NCBI RefSeq assembly: GCF_003340565.1
Contig: NZ_QPLK01000016.1
Span: forward strand, 1-64,000
DNA: 64,000 nt
Direction: 5' to 3'
Origin: Rhodovulum sp. 12E13
GTDB lineage: Bacteria; Pseudomonadota; Alphaproteobacteria; Rhodobacterales; Rhodobacteraceae
Positions 25,398-33,310 of the stretch are shown here, one piece after another. The translations under genes and the position numbers were made by a program. Every line of letters starts with the position of its first letter. The stretch's first letter is position 1. Under the pieces are notes generated by a model. The model worked only from the letters and a program-made list of their open reading frames with translations, had not been told where the DNA came from and did no database searches.

Positions 25398-26180
25398 ATG
25401 AACAAGCCGCTGATGGCCAAGGCGACCGCCGTCTGGCTCGTGGACAACACCACCCTGACCTTCAGCCAGATCGCCGAGTTCTGCGGGCTGCACGAGCTCG
25501 AGGTGCAGGGCATCGCCGACGGCGACGTGGCCGCGGGCGTCAAGGGATTCGACCCGATCGCCAACAACCAGCTCGACCAGTCCGAGATCGACAAGGCCGA
25601 GAAAGACCCCAAACATCGCCTCAAGCTCAAGCACAACCCCGCCGCCACGGGCGAGGAAAAGCGCCGCGGCCCCCGCTACACGCCCCTGTCGAAGCGGCAG
25701 GACCGGCCGGCGGCGATCCTCTGGCTTGTCAAGTTCCACCCCGAGCTTTCGGATAGCCAGATCTCCAAGCTCGTGGGCACGACCAAGCCGACGATCCAGA
25801 CGATCCGCGAACGCACGCACTGGAACATCCAGAACATCCAGCCGATCGACCCGGTGGCGCTGGGCCTGTGCAAGCAGTCGGAACTCGACCAGGCGGTGCA
25901 GAAGGCCAACGCCCGCCGCGCCGCCGAGGGGACCGCGATGTCCGACGACGAGCGGCGCAAGCTGGTGTCGACCGAAACGTCGCTCACGTCCGATCCCGAG
26001 CCGCGCATCCCCACCGCCATCTCGGGGCTCGAGACCTTCACCCTCGGCGGCTCGTCCTCGCGTTCCGACGACGACGAGGAAGAGGATCGGCACGGCAAGC
26101 TGGTCGATGCCGACAGCTTGTTCAACCTGCCCGACAGCAACGACGACGACGAGGACGACGATGAGGACGACCGTCGCTGA
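25398..26180 (+). CDS. trcR: cell-cycle transcriptional regulator TrcR (DUF1013)
   Basis: A 260-residue alphaproteobacterial regulator. The N-terminal part 'PLMAKATAVWLVDNTTLTF' with 'QIAEFCGLHELEVQGIADG' and the central 'RQDRPAAILWLVKFHPELSD' with 'QISKLVGTTKPTIQTIRER' are two helix-turn-helix-like units typical of DUF1013. A conserved 'NIQPIDPVALGLCKQSELDQ' block follows. The last 20 residues are almost pure Asp/Glu. Relatives are linked to cell-cycle transcription in Caulobacter. Start at 25398 follows GAAGGAGA. Function is by family resemblance. Confidence 0.9.
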   Translation: MNKPLMAKATAVWLVDNTTLTFSQIAEFCGLHELEVQGIADGDVAAGVKGFDPIANNQLDQSEIDKAEKDPKHRLKLKHNPAATGEEKRRGPRYTPLSKRQDRPAAILWLVKFHPELSDSQISKLVGTTKPTIQTIRERTHWNIQNIQPIDPVALGLCKQSELDQAVQKANARRAAEGTAMSDDERRKLVSTETSLTSDPEPRIPTAISGLETFTLGGSSSRSDDDEEEDRHGKLVDADSLFNLPDSNDDDEDDDEDDRR

Positions 26181-26657
26181 CGCGCCCGCGCGGAGGCTCG
26201 AGCGTGGGCGGCCAACGGAGCCCCGCACAGGCTGACCCAGAGGCCGGCCGCGCCGTCCGCTCGCCGCTCGGTAGCGTGGATGGGGGCGGGCCCCCACCGC
26301 GGTGATTGGGGCGGTGGCCATCCTTCTTCTTCGTGCCTCGCCCCGCTTCCTGCCTCGCCCCGCACGCCGACACGCGACCATTCCAACAAGAACACCAGGC
26401 TCCTGCCGGGTCTTGCCGAGGCCTGGCCCGAGCGCCTCGGCGGCGACCGGACGGCGGGCACGGTCGACGGCCTGCCGGTGGTCTTGGCGCTGGTGGCGGC
26501 GGTGGCCCGCCTCGCGCCCCCCGCCGCCTTCTCCCCCGTCGAAGCGGCGCTGCTGGCGGTCTTCGCGGTCGCCGCTTGCCAAAGCGAGTGCCCTTGCCTC
26601 ACTCGCGCCGGCCTGCGCGGGCGACCGGGGGACCGTCTTCGTCGTCGCGGCCGGCCC
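26181..26657. other. 477-base region without a recognised gene
   Basis: Behind trcR and recR, which converge here. It contains a TGGGGGC-GG-GCCCCCA hairpin (26281-26296), a possible trcR terminator without T-run; a 13-base direct repeat TGCCTCGCCCCGC at 26334-26346 and 26351-26363; and a 7-base-pair stem GCGAGTG/CACTCGC at about 26584-26606. Open frames here have no family resemblance. Confidence 0.5.
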
Positions 26658-27257
26658 CTAGAGCGCCTTGCGCGCCTTCAGGGCAGCGGTGATCGTGCCG
26701 TCGTCGAGGTAGTCCAGCTCGCCCCCCACCGGCACCCCCTGCGCCAGCGACGTGACCGACGCGCCCGACCCCTCGAGCGCGTCGGCGATGTAGTGGGCGG
26801 TGGTCTGGCCGTCGACGGTGGCGGCGAGCGCGAGGATCACCTCGGTGATCCCCTCGGCCCGCACCCGCTCGGCCAGCCGGGGGATGCCCAGCTCTTCAGG
26901 GCCGATCGAGTCGAGCGCCGAGAGGGTGCCGCCCAGCACGTGGTAGCGCCCCGAGAAGGCGCGGCCGCGCTCCATCGCCCAGAGGTCGGCCACGTCCTCG
27001 ACCACGCAGAGCTGACCGGTGGCGCGCTTCTCGCTCTGGCAGATCGGGCACAGCGTGGCGGTGGCGATGTTTCCGCACTGCACGCACTCGCGCGCCTCGC
27101 GAGCCACCGCGGCCATCGCCTCGGCCAGCGGCACCATCAGCTTGCCGCGCTTCTGGATCAGCGTCAGCACGACACGCCGGGCCGAGCGCGGCCCGAGGCC
27201 GGGCAGCCGCGCCATCAGGTCGATCAGCGTCTCTACCTGCGGCGGGATCTGGCTCAT
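26658..27257 (-). CDS. recR: recombination protein RecR
   Basis: A 199-residue DNA-repair factor that acts with RecF/RecO to load RecA at gaps. The helix-hairpin-helix '[14 protein letters not shown]' is at about 18-31, the zinc finger '[17 protein letters not shown]' at about 58-74, and the Toprim domain follows with '[14 protein letters not shown]' and '[20 protein letters not shown]'. Full length. It is the last gene of the dnaX-ybaB-recR set on the minus strand, 43 bases behind ybaB. Confidence 0.96.
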   Translation of the reverse strand: MSQIPPQVETLIDLMARLPGLGPRSARRVVLTLIQKRGKLMVPLAEAMAAVAREARECVQCGNIATATLCPICQSEKRATGQLCVVEDVADLWAMERGRAFSGRYHVLGGTLSALDSIGPEELGIPRLAERVRAEGITEVILALAATVDGQTTAHYIADALEGSGASVTSLAQGVPVGGELDYLDDGTITAALKARKAL

Positions 27258-27300
27258 GTCGGCCCCGCCACCCGCATGCCCCGTCGCACCCGGCCGGGCC

Positions 27301-27648
27301 TCACATCCCCGGCAGGTTGAGACCGGCGGGCAGGCCCAGCTCGGAGGAGATCTTCTCCATCTCTTCCTGCGAGCGGCGCTGCGCCTTCTGCTGCGCCTCC
27401 TTGATCGCGGCGAGGATCAGATCTTCGACCACCTCCTTCTCGGAGGGCTGGAAGATCGACGGGTCGATGTCGAGGCCGCGCAGCTCGCCCCTGGCCGAGC
27501 AGGTGGCCTTGACGAGGCCCGCACCGCTCTCGCCCACGACCTCGATGCGCTCGAGCTCTTCCTGCATCTCCGCCATGCGGGTCTGCATCTCCTGCGCCTT
27601 CTTCATCATCCCGGCCATGTCGCCGAGGCCGCCCAATCCCTTCAGCAT
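27301..27648 (-). CDS. YbaB/EbfC family nucleoid-associated protein
   Basis: A 115-residue DNA-binding dimer. The N-terminal coiled-coil '[20 protein letters not shown]' is followed by '[20 protein letters not shown]', the beta-sheet core, and '[19 protein letters not shown]', the conserved C-terminal helix. Position between dnaX and recR is the classical one. In E. coli it coats DNA with little sequence preference. ATG at 27648. Confidence 0.94.
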   Translation of the reverse strand: MLKGLGGLGDMAGMMKKAQEMQTRMAEMQEELERIEVVGESGAGLVKATCSARGELRGLDIDPSIFQPSEKEVVEDLILAAIKEAQQKAQRRSQEEMEKISSELGLPAGLNLPGM

Positions 27649-27825
27649 CGCATCCGCTCCCTTGCTGGCGTCCCTCAGGGTGTAGGCGCGGGGCGGCCCG
27701 CGAACAAGCGCGGCCGTGACAATGTGGCCCCGCGCCTTCCGTTGGCACGCACACGATCGTGACCAGATATGATCCGGCGGGCGCGCGCCGGCGTATCCAG
27801 ACGGGATTGCAGGAACAGGATCACG

Positions 27826-27999
27826 ATGCCCACCGACGCACGAACGCCCTACGCCCGCCTCCTCCTCGGCCTGACCCTCGGCCTCGCTCTCGCCGCGCCG
27901 ATGGCCGCCGGGATGGAAGGGGTGCAGACCGAGTCGCTGCGCGCCCTCGCCGAGCGCGTTTTCACCCCCGGCGCGCTGGTCGAGGATCGGGCCGACTGA
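27826..27999 (+). CDS. small hypothetical secreted or membrane protein
   Basis: A 57-residue frame on the strand opposite to its dnaX-ybaB neighbours. It reads MPTDARTPYARLLLGLTLGL and then 'ALAAPMAAGMEGVQTESLRAL', which looks like a Sec signal peptide with a cleavage site after AAPMAA, plus a roughly 30-residue mature part containing 'ALAERVFTPGALVEDRAD'. AGGAACAGGA precedes the ATG. I recognise no family. It could be a real exported peptide or a chance frame in GC-rich DNA; the signal-like N terminus and ribosome site favour the former slightly. Confidence 0.4.
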   Translation: MPTDARTPYARLLLGLTLGLALAAPMAAGMEGVQTESLRALAERVFTPGALVEDRAD

Positions 28000-28026
28000 C
28001 GTCGCGCTCTCGCCCCGAGGCGTGCG

Positions 28027-29793
28027 TCACTCCGACTCGAACGGGTCCCATTCCTCGTCGACCTCGGGAAGCGCCTCGGCACCGGCGTCGGCAGCGATCT
28101 GCTCGGCCGTGCGGATCGCGGCGATCCGCGCCTCGGGGAAGGCGTCGAACACCGCCTGCACCATCGGATGAGCACGCGCCTGCTCTTCAAGCGCGGCCCT
28201 CTCGGCGTCGCGCGCCTCGGCGATGGTGGGCGCCCCTCCCTCCGAGACCAGCGTGACGGCCCAGCGCGCCCCCGTCCACCGCGACAGCCGCTCGCCGAGG
28301 CGCTGCGCGAGGTCGGGCGCGGCCCCGGGCGCCGGCTCGAAGGCGATGCGGCCGGGGCGATAGGAGACGAGGCGCACGCCCTGCTCGACCTCGAGCAAGA
28401 GGGCCACGTCGCGGTTGGCGCGGATCAGCTCCTGCACCGCCTCGAAGCTGGGGTAGCGCGCCAGTGCCACCTCGGGCTCCGCGCGCGCGACGGCGAGCGC
28501 GCTGCCGACCGGTGCGGCGCCCGGTGCGGTGCCGCGCGGCGTCGAGGGCGGCGGCGCGGCCCCGACCGGCGCAGTTCCCCGCGCCGGCGCGGGGGCGGGG
28601 GCGGCTGGCCCGGCCCCCTCGGCGCCCTGCGCCTGCAGCTGTCGGATCAGGTCCTCCGGCGGGGGCAGGTCGGCGACGTGGGTGAGGCGGATGAGCGCCA
28701 TCTCGGCGGCCATCATCGCGTTCGGCGCCTGGGCCACCTCGTCGAGCGCCTTGAGCAGCATCTGCCACATCCGGCTGAGCACCCGCATCGGTAGCGCCTC
28801 GGCCATCGCGCGCCCCCTCTGCCGCTCGTCGGGCGAGACGGTAGGGTCGTCGGCCGCCTCGGGCGTGATCTTGGTCACGCTCACCCAGTGGCAGACCTCG
28901 GCCAGATCGTGCAGCACCACCAGCGGGTCGGCCCCGTCGGCGTACTGCGCGGCGAGCTCGGCCAGCGCGCCCGCGGCATCGCCCCTCAGAACCAGGTCGA
29001 ACAGGTCGAGCACCCGGCCGCGGTCTGCAAGTCCCAGCATCGCGCGCACGTCCTCGGCCGTCACCGCCGCGCCGCCCGCGGGCCCCTGCGCCAGCGCCTG
29101 GTCGAGCAGCGATGTCGCGTCGCGCGCAGACCCTTCCGAGGCGCGCGTGATCAGCGCCAGCGCCCCGTCCTCGATGGCGCCGCCCTCGGCCTCGGCGATC
29201 CGGCGCAGAAGGGCGATCATGTCTTCCGGCTCGATCCGCCGCAGGTCGAACCGCTGGCAGCGCGAGAGCACCGTCACAGGCACCTTGCGGATCTCGGTGG
29301 TGGCGAAGATGAACTTCACGTGCCGCGGCGGCTCTTCCAGCGTCTTGAGGAGCGCGTTGAACGCAGAGCGCGACAGCATGTGGACCTCGTCCACGATGTA
29401 GACCTTGTAGCGCGCCGAGGCGGGCGCGTAGGCGACCGAGTCGATCACCTGCGCCCGGATGTCGTCGATCCCGGTGTTCGAGGCCGCGTCCATCTCGAGC
29501 ACGTCCATGTGCGCGCCCTCGGCGATGGCCACGCAATGCTCGCACATCCCGCACGGGTCGGTCGTCGGGCCGCCCCGCCCGTCGGGCCCGATGCAGTTCA
29601 TCCCCTTGGCGACAATGCGGGCGGTCGTGGTCTTGCCGGTGCCGCGGATGCCGGTGAGGACAAAGGCCTGAGCGATCTTGTCGGCGGCGAAGGCGTTGCG
29701 CAGGGTGCGCACCATCGCGTCCTGCCCGACGAGGTCGGCAAAGGTCTGCGGGCGGTATTTCCGCGCCAGAACCTGGTAGCCGCTTTCGCTCAT
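28027..29793 (-). CDS. dnaX: DNA polymerase III subunits gamma/tau
   Basis: A 588-residue clamp-loader ATPase. 'YQVLARKYRPQTFADLVGQD' opens the AAA+ domain; Walker A 'GIRGTGKT' is at 48-55, zinc ligands are Cys67 and the cluster 'CGMCEHC' at 81-87, and Walker B/sensor segments 'YIVDEVHMLS' and 'FIFATTEIRKVPVTVLSRCQ' follow. Domain III ends near 370. A Pro/Ala-rich linker (about 420-490) leads to the tau C-terminal domain that contacts the polymerase. Start at 29793 preferred over the long upstream frame, which runs through the SRP RNA gene. Confidence 0.95.
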   Translation of the reverse strand: MSESGYQVLARKYRPQTFADLVGQDAMVRTLRNAFAADKIAQAFVLTGIRGTGKTTTARIVAKGMNCIGPDGRGGPTTDPCGMCEHCVAIAEGAHMDVLEMDAASNTGIDDIRAQVIDSVAYAPASARYKVYIVDEVHMLSRSAFNALLKTLEEPPRHVKFIFATTEIRKVPVTVLSRCQRFDLRRIEPEDMIALLRRIAEAEGGAIEDGALALITRASEGSARDATSLLDQALAQGPAGGAAVTAEDVRAMLGLADRGRVLDLFDLVLRGDAAGALAELAAQYADGADPLVVLHDLAEVCHWVSVTKITPEAADDPTVSPDERQRGRAMAEALPMRVLSRMWQMLLKALDEVAQAPNAMMAAEMALIRLTHVADLPPPEDLIRQLQAQGAEGAGPAAPAPAPARGTAPVGAAPPPSTPRGTAPGAAPVGSALAVARAEPEVALARYPSFEAVQELIRANRDVALLLEVEQGVRLVSYRPGRIAFEPAPGAAPDLAQRLGERLSRWTGARWAVTLVSEGGAPTIAEARDAERAALEEQARAHPMVQAVFDAFPEARIAAIRTAEQIAADAGAEALPEVDEEWDPFESE

Positions 29794-29880
29794 CCCGTCC
29801 CCCTGGCGATGCTCCCGGAAGCCTAGGCTCTCGGCGAGCCGGCGGCAACGCCCGGGCGGCCGCGGGCCGCCCGCCGACCG

Positions 29881-29916
29881 AATCGAAACCGCCCGCCCCC
29901 TGGCAGGGACGGGCGG
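29881..29916 (-). terminator. intrinsic terminator of ffs
   Basis: Minus strand CCGCCCG...CGGGCGG stem (29889-29916) with an inner CCCTG/CAGGG pairing, followed by GGTTTCGATT. Directly behind the SRP RNA 3' end. Confidence 0.65.
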
Positions 29917-29920
29917 TGTC

Positions 29921-30019
29921 GGGTGAGAGGCTGGACAGCGACCCGAGCGGGGCTCGTTACGGCTGCTCCCTTCCGGGCCTGACCGGGTTGGCGAGGCGCT
30001 CGCCCGCGCCAACCTCTCT
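29921..30019 (-). ncRNA. ffs: signal recognition particle RNA, small bacterial type (4.5S)
   Basis: On the minus strand the SRP core 'GGTCAGGCCCGGAAGGGAGC' plus 'AGCC' lies at about 29955-29983. It contains the universal GGTCAG and GGAAG...AGCAGCC elements that bind Ffh in helix 8. The ends AGAGGTTGG and CCAGCCTCT pair to close the hairpin, giving a roughly 98-base 4.5S-like RNA. It has its own promoter and terminator and lies head-to-tail with dnaX, as in many alphaproteobacteria. End positions are accurate to a few bases. Confidence 0.92.
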
Positions 30020-30024
30020 CCACT

Positions 30025-30053
30025 AATTTACGGGTCGGCGGCCCGGCCTTCAA
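30025..30053 (-). promoter_or_regulatory. sigma-70 type promoter of ffs
   Basis: Minus strand TTGAAG, 17-base spacer, TAAATT. The predicted transcript start, 6-8 bases further on, falls on the first bases of the SRP RNA closing stem, which supports both calls. Confidence 0.7.
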
Positions 30054-30116
30054 GGGGGCCGCGGCGTGCGTCGCCGTTTCGCCATGCCCGGGCGGGCAGG
30101 GGCGCTCGGGAGCGCC

Positions 30117-30953
30117 TCAATGCGGCGTCCGCTCGGCCCAGCCGGCGAAGACCTTCTCCAGCGCGACGACGATGTAGTAGAGCAGGATCCCCAGCACCGC
30201 GAGCGCGATCAGGACGGCGAACATCAGCGGGTAGTCGCTGTTGGTCTTTCCCGAATCGAACAGCGCGCCGAGTCCGCGGCCGTGGGGGCTGACGATTTCC
30301 ATCAGGTTGGTGCCGATGAAGGCCAGCGTCACGGCCACCTTCAGCGCCCCGAAGAACTCCGGGAGCGTCTTGGGCAGCGCGATCTTCCAGAAGATGGTCG
30401 TCTGGCTCGCGCCCAGCGAGCGCAGGATGTCGCGGTATTCGGGCTCCAGCGTCGACAGGCCGATCGAGACCGAGACGGCGATCGGGAAGAACGAGATCAT
30501 GAAGGCGATCAGGATCGTGTTGAAATCGTGCGCGCCGACGAAGAGCAGCGCGACGATCGGCACCACCGTCGCCTTGGGAATGGCGTTGAAGCCCACGAGC
30601 AGCGGGTAGAGCGCATCGCGCATGGTGCGGGAAAAGCCCATCATCATGCCGAGGGCCACGCCCACGATCACCGCCACGATCAGGCCGACGACGGTGCGCC
30701 ACAGCGTCTGCCAGCCCATGACGAGGAACAGCTCCCAGTACTGGGCGAAGGCGGGTGGCAGGTCGGACGGCGACGCCATGACATAGTCGGGCCAGCCGTT
30801 GGCCCAGACGAGCGCCTCCCAGACGAGGCAGAAGACGATCACCGCCGCGATGGGCGCGACGACCGCACGGCTGGTGAGCCGGTCGAGGACACGGCGCCCG
30901 GCGCCGCTCGCGGCGTCCCCGGGGCGGGTGATCGGGGCGGGAACATAAGCCAT
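30117..30953 (-). CDS. ABC transporter permease, NitT/TauT type
   Basis: A 278-residue inner-membrane permease with about six helices. 'WQTLWRTVVGLIVAVIVGVALG' and the EAA-like coupling loop 'EYRDILRSLGASQTTIFWKI' followed by 'ALPKTLPEFFGALKVAVTLA' are characteristic of the TauC/SsuC/ThiX class. Start at 30953 (MAYVPAPITRP); the upstream frame is a shadow of the ATPase gene. Last gene of the three-gene importer. The 13-base spacing from the ATPase gene implies one transcript. Confidence 0.92.
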   Translation of the reverse strand: MAYVPAPITRPGDAASGAGRRVLDRLTSRAVVAPIAAVIVFCLVWEALVWANGWPDYVMASPSDLPPAFAQYWELFLVMGWQTLWRTVVGLIVAVIVGVALGMMMGFSRTMRDALYPLLVGFNAIPKATVVPIVALLFVGAHDFNTILIAFMISFFPIAVSVSIGLSTLEPEYRDILRSLGASQTTIFWKIALPKTLPEFFGALKVAVTLAFIGTNLMEIVSPHGRGLGALFDSGKTNSDYPLMFAVLIALAVLGILLYYIVVALEKVFAGWAERTPH

Positions 30954-30966
30954 CGTGTCTCTCTCC

Positions 30967-31833
30967 TCAGGCGACGCCCTGCGCAGCCGAGCCGGGGGGC
31001 GGCGCGGGCACGTCTTCGCCCCTCTCGCCGCCGTCCGGGCCGGTGGCCTCGGCGGGCGCGCGGCCCTGCGCGATCTCGATCTGGTGGCGCAGCACGTTGA
31101 GCATCTCGGCCGCCTCGGCGGTGTAGAGGTGGTCGAGGTCGCGCGGCCCCGTCTCGCCCACCTCCAGCGTGAACTGCGCATGCGCGGGCCGACCCGACAT
31201 CACCACCACCTGGTCGGCAAGAAAGATCGACTCGCGCAGGTCATGGGTGATCAGCACGCCGGTGAAGGGCTCGCGCTCCTTCACCTGGTGCATTGTCTGC
31301 CACAGGTCCTCGCGGGTGAAGGCGTCGAGCGCGCCGAAGGGTTCGTCGAGAATCAGCACCTCGGGCTGGTGGATCAGCGCCCGGCAGAGCGAGGCGCGCT
31401 GGCGCATGCCGCCCGAGAGCTCCGAGGGCTTCTTGTCCTCGAAGCCCTCCAGCCCGACGAGCGACAGGAGGAAACGCGCGCGGTCCTCGGCCTCCTTCCG
31501 CGACAGCTTCGAGGGCACGATCTCGAGCGGCAGCAGAACGTTCTTGAGGATCGTGCGCCACTCGAGCAGCACCGGGTTCTGGAACGCCATGCCCACGGTC
31601 GAGCGCGGCCCCCGCACGCGCTCGCCATGCAGCCACACCTCGCCCGCGTCGGGGATCATCAGCCCGGCGATCAGCCGCGTCAGCGTCGATTTCCCGCAGC
31701 CGGACGGGCCGACGACGGCGCAGAAGCCGCCCTCGGAGACGGTGATGTCGAGGCGATCGAGCACCTTCAGCGGGCCGCCCTTCGTCTGGAAGGTGTGGCT
31801 GACGTCGCGGATCTCGATGAGGGCGTCGCTCAT
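30967..31833 (-). CDS. ABC transporter ATP-binding protein, NitT/TauT type
   Basis: A 288-residue ATPase with Walker A 'GPSGCGKST', Q-loop 'FQNPVLLEWRT', signature 'LSGGMRQRASLCRAL', Walker B 'EVLILDEPFGALD' and switch His in 'VLITHDLRES'. The C-terminal 40 residues are a low-complexity Pro/Gly/Ala tail. Start at 31833; a GGGAGGGAAGA ribosome site lies at the edge of the inverted element described at 31864-31961. It energises the permease gene immediately downstream for the NMT1-type binding protein encoded upstream. Confidence 0.93.
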   Translation of the reverse strand: MSDALIEIRDVSHTFQTKGGPLKVLDRLDITVSEGGFCAVVGPSGCGKSTLTRLIAGLMIPDAGEVWLHGERVRGPRSTVGMAFQNPVLLEWRTILKNVLLPLEIVPSKLSRKEAEDRARFLLSLVGLEGFEDKKPSELSGGMRQRASLCRALIHQPEVLILDEPFGALDAFTREDLWQTMHQVKEREPFTGVLITHDLRESIFLADQVVVMSGRPAHAQFTLEVGETGPRDLDHLYTAEAAEMLNVLRHQIEIAQGRAPAEATGPDGGERGEDVPAPPPGSAAQGVA

Positions 31834-31863
31834 TCTTCCCTCCCGGGGATGTGCCTTCGGCGA

Positions 31864-31961
31864 GGATACCTGGAGCAAGAAGAAGGAACGGCGCGCGCCC
31901 GGCTTCTTCTTGCTCCAGGTATCCCCGCCGGAGGCATGAAATACTGGGCCCCACCGGGGCC
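31864..31961 (-). repeat. stop-proximal element, copy 3, with a facing inverted copy
   Basis: Behind the binding-protein stop codon: hairpin GGCCCC-GGT-GGGGCC (31947-31961), then TGCCTCCGGCGGGGATA, CCTGGA and GCAAGAAGAAG. It is followed by a second, inverted arm, giving a perfect 22-base inverted repeat (31864-31885 with 31903-31924) around a 17-base G/C loop. This is the only copy doubled head-to-head. It lies inside the operon between binding-protein and ATPase genes. Confidence 0.75.
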
Positions 31962-31996
31962 GCGCGCGCGCCGCCGCGAGACGGCGCGCAGTCGGG

Positions 31997-33013
31997 TCAC
32001 ATCGCCGCGTCGAGCGGGAACAGCCCCTCGGGCAGGAACGACCCGTCGAAGTAGAGCTCGGGCGTCGGCGCGTTCTCGAACTCGTAGGTCTGCCCGATCT
32101 GCTCGATGGCTTCCGCCATTCGCGCCTCGTCGATCCCGCCCATGCCGTGGGCCTGGACGTGATCGGTCAGCACGTTGGCGTCGATCGCGAGCTGAAGGCG
32201 CCGCGTCTCGAGCTCGACGTCGAGCGCGGGGTTGCGGCTGGCGATCATCTGCACCGCCGCCTCGGGATCGGCGATCGCGTCCTGCCAGCCCGCGGCCACG
32301 GCGGCGAGGAAGCCGCGCACCACGTCGGGATTCTCGGCCGCGAACTCCGTGTTGACGATGATCGCGTTGCCGTAGAGCTGCAGGCCGTGATCTGCCATCA
32401 GGATGGTCGAGATGTCGTCCTCGGGCACGCCGAGGCGCACGAGATTGAGAAACGACGAGAACGAGAAGCCGGTCACGGCGTCGACCTCGCCCTCGGCCAG
32501 CATCGGCTCGCGCGTGGGGAAGCCCACGGGCTCGACCGTGATCGCGTCCATGTCGATGCCGGCGGCGGTGGCGAAGGCCGGGAACTGCGCCCAGGCGCCG
32601 TCGGGGGGCGGCGCGCCCAGCACCTTGCCCTCGAGGTCGGCGGGCGTCTCGATGCCGAGCGACTTGCGCCCCACCACGGCGAAGGGCGGCTTGTCGTAGA
32701 CCATCATCACCGCGATCACGGGCGCGCCGGGGTTCTGGTCGAGAAACTTGACGAGCGAGTTGATGTCGGCAAAGCCGAGGGGGAAGGCGCCGGTCGCCAC
32801 CTTGGGGATCGCGTCGAGCGAGCCCTGGCCCGCCGTCACCTCGACCTCGAGGCCGGCCTCGGCGAAGTGGCCGTTGTCGATGGCGGCGAAGTAGGCGGCC
32901 GAGGGGCCCTCGAACTTCCAGTCGAGCGCGAAGGGGATCTGGGTCTGCGCCGAGACCGCACCGGCGACGAGCGTCGCGGCGGCGGCGAGGGCGGCGAGGG
33001 ATCGATTGAACAC
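31997..33013 (-). CDS. ABC transporter substrate-binding protein, NMT1/THI5-like
   Basis: A 338-residue periplasmic binding protein. The likely start is a GTG at 33013 with an ideal AAGGAGG ribosome site 8 bases upstream. It gives a Sec signal 'FNRSLAALAAAATLVAGAVSA' (in part) cut before QTQIPF. 'FALDWKFEGPSAAYFAAIDN' and 'GHFAEAGLEVEVTAGQGS' are the NMT1/THI5 opening seen in binding proteins for pyrimidine, riboflavin-type or taurine-like ligands. Substrate is unknown. It heads the binding protein-ATPase-permease operon. No thiamine riboswitch is visible in front. Confidence 0.9.
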   Translation of the reverse strand: MFNRSLAALAAAATLVAGAVSAQTQIPFALDWKFEGPSAAYFAAIDNGHFAEAGLEVEVTAGQGSLDAIPKVATGAFPLGFADINSLVKFLDQNPGAPVIAVMMVYDKPPFAVVGRKSLGIETPADLEGKVLGAPPPDGAWAQFPAFATAAGIDMDAITVEPVGFPTREPMLAEGEVDAVTGFSFSSFLNLVRLGVPEDDISTILMADHGLQLYGNAIIVNTEFAAENPDVVRGFLAAVAAGWQDAIADPEAAVQMIASRNPALDVELETRRLQLAIDANVLTDHVQAHGMGGIDEARMAEAIEQIGQTYEFENAPTPELYFDGSFLPEGLFPLDAAM

Positions 33014-33310
33014 CGGGTGCACCTCCTTGTCGGGTCCATGTCGGCTTCGGGCCGGGCGGGCGTCAGCCTGACTGCCGCCGCACATTGCGGGGCGAGCCGG
33101 CGGAGGGAAGCGTCGCGCCCCCTGCCGACCGCCAGCCTTCCGCCGCCGCGCGATGGCGATGCACGGACAATGCGGGATGCCCGTTTTACAGGCAATCCCC
33201 GGATCGCGTGTCTCCGTCATGTCGCGCGCGGCGGGGCGACCCATCCGTCTCTGCCGCGTGTGGCCGCGCTTCCGGCCGGACGGCGTCGCGGGCCGCGACC
33301 CGCGACTCCC

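Noticed and set aside
26280-27320. Possible gene in the trcR-recR gap continuing over recR
   Set aside because: Runs antisense to recR, has no family resemblance, and the part in the gap alone is compositionally biased.
29823-30053. Small protein upstream of dnaX on the minus strand
   Set aside because: The stretch is occupied by the SRP RNA, its promoter and its terminator.
33014-33310. Thiamine (TPP) riboswitch ahead of the NMT1-type importer
   Set aside because: Neither the CTGAGA nor the ACCTGATCTGG-type core is present on the minus strand.
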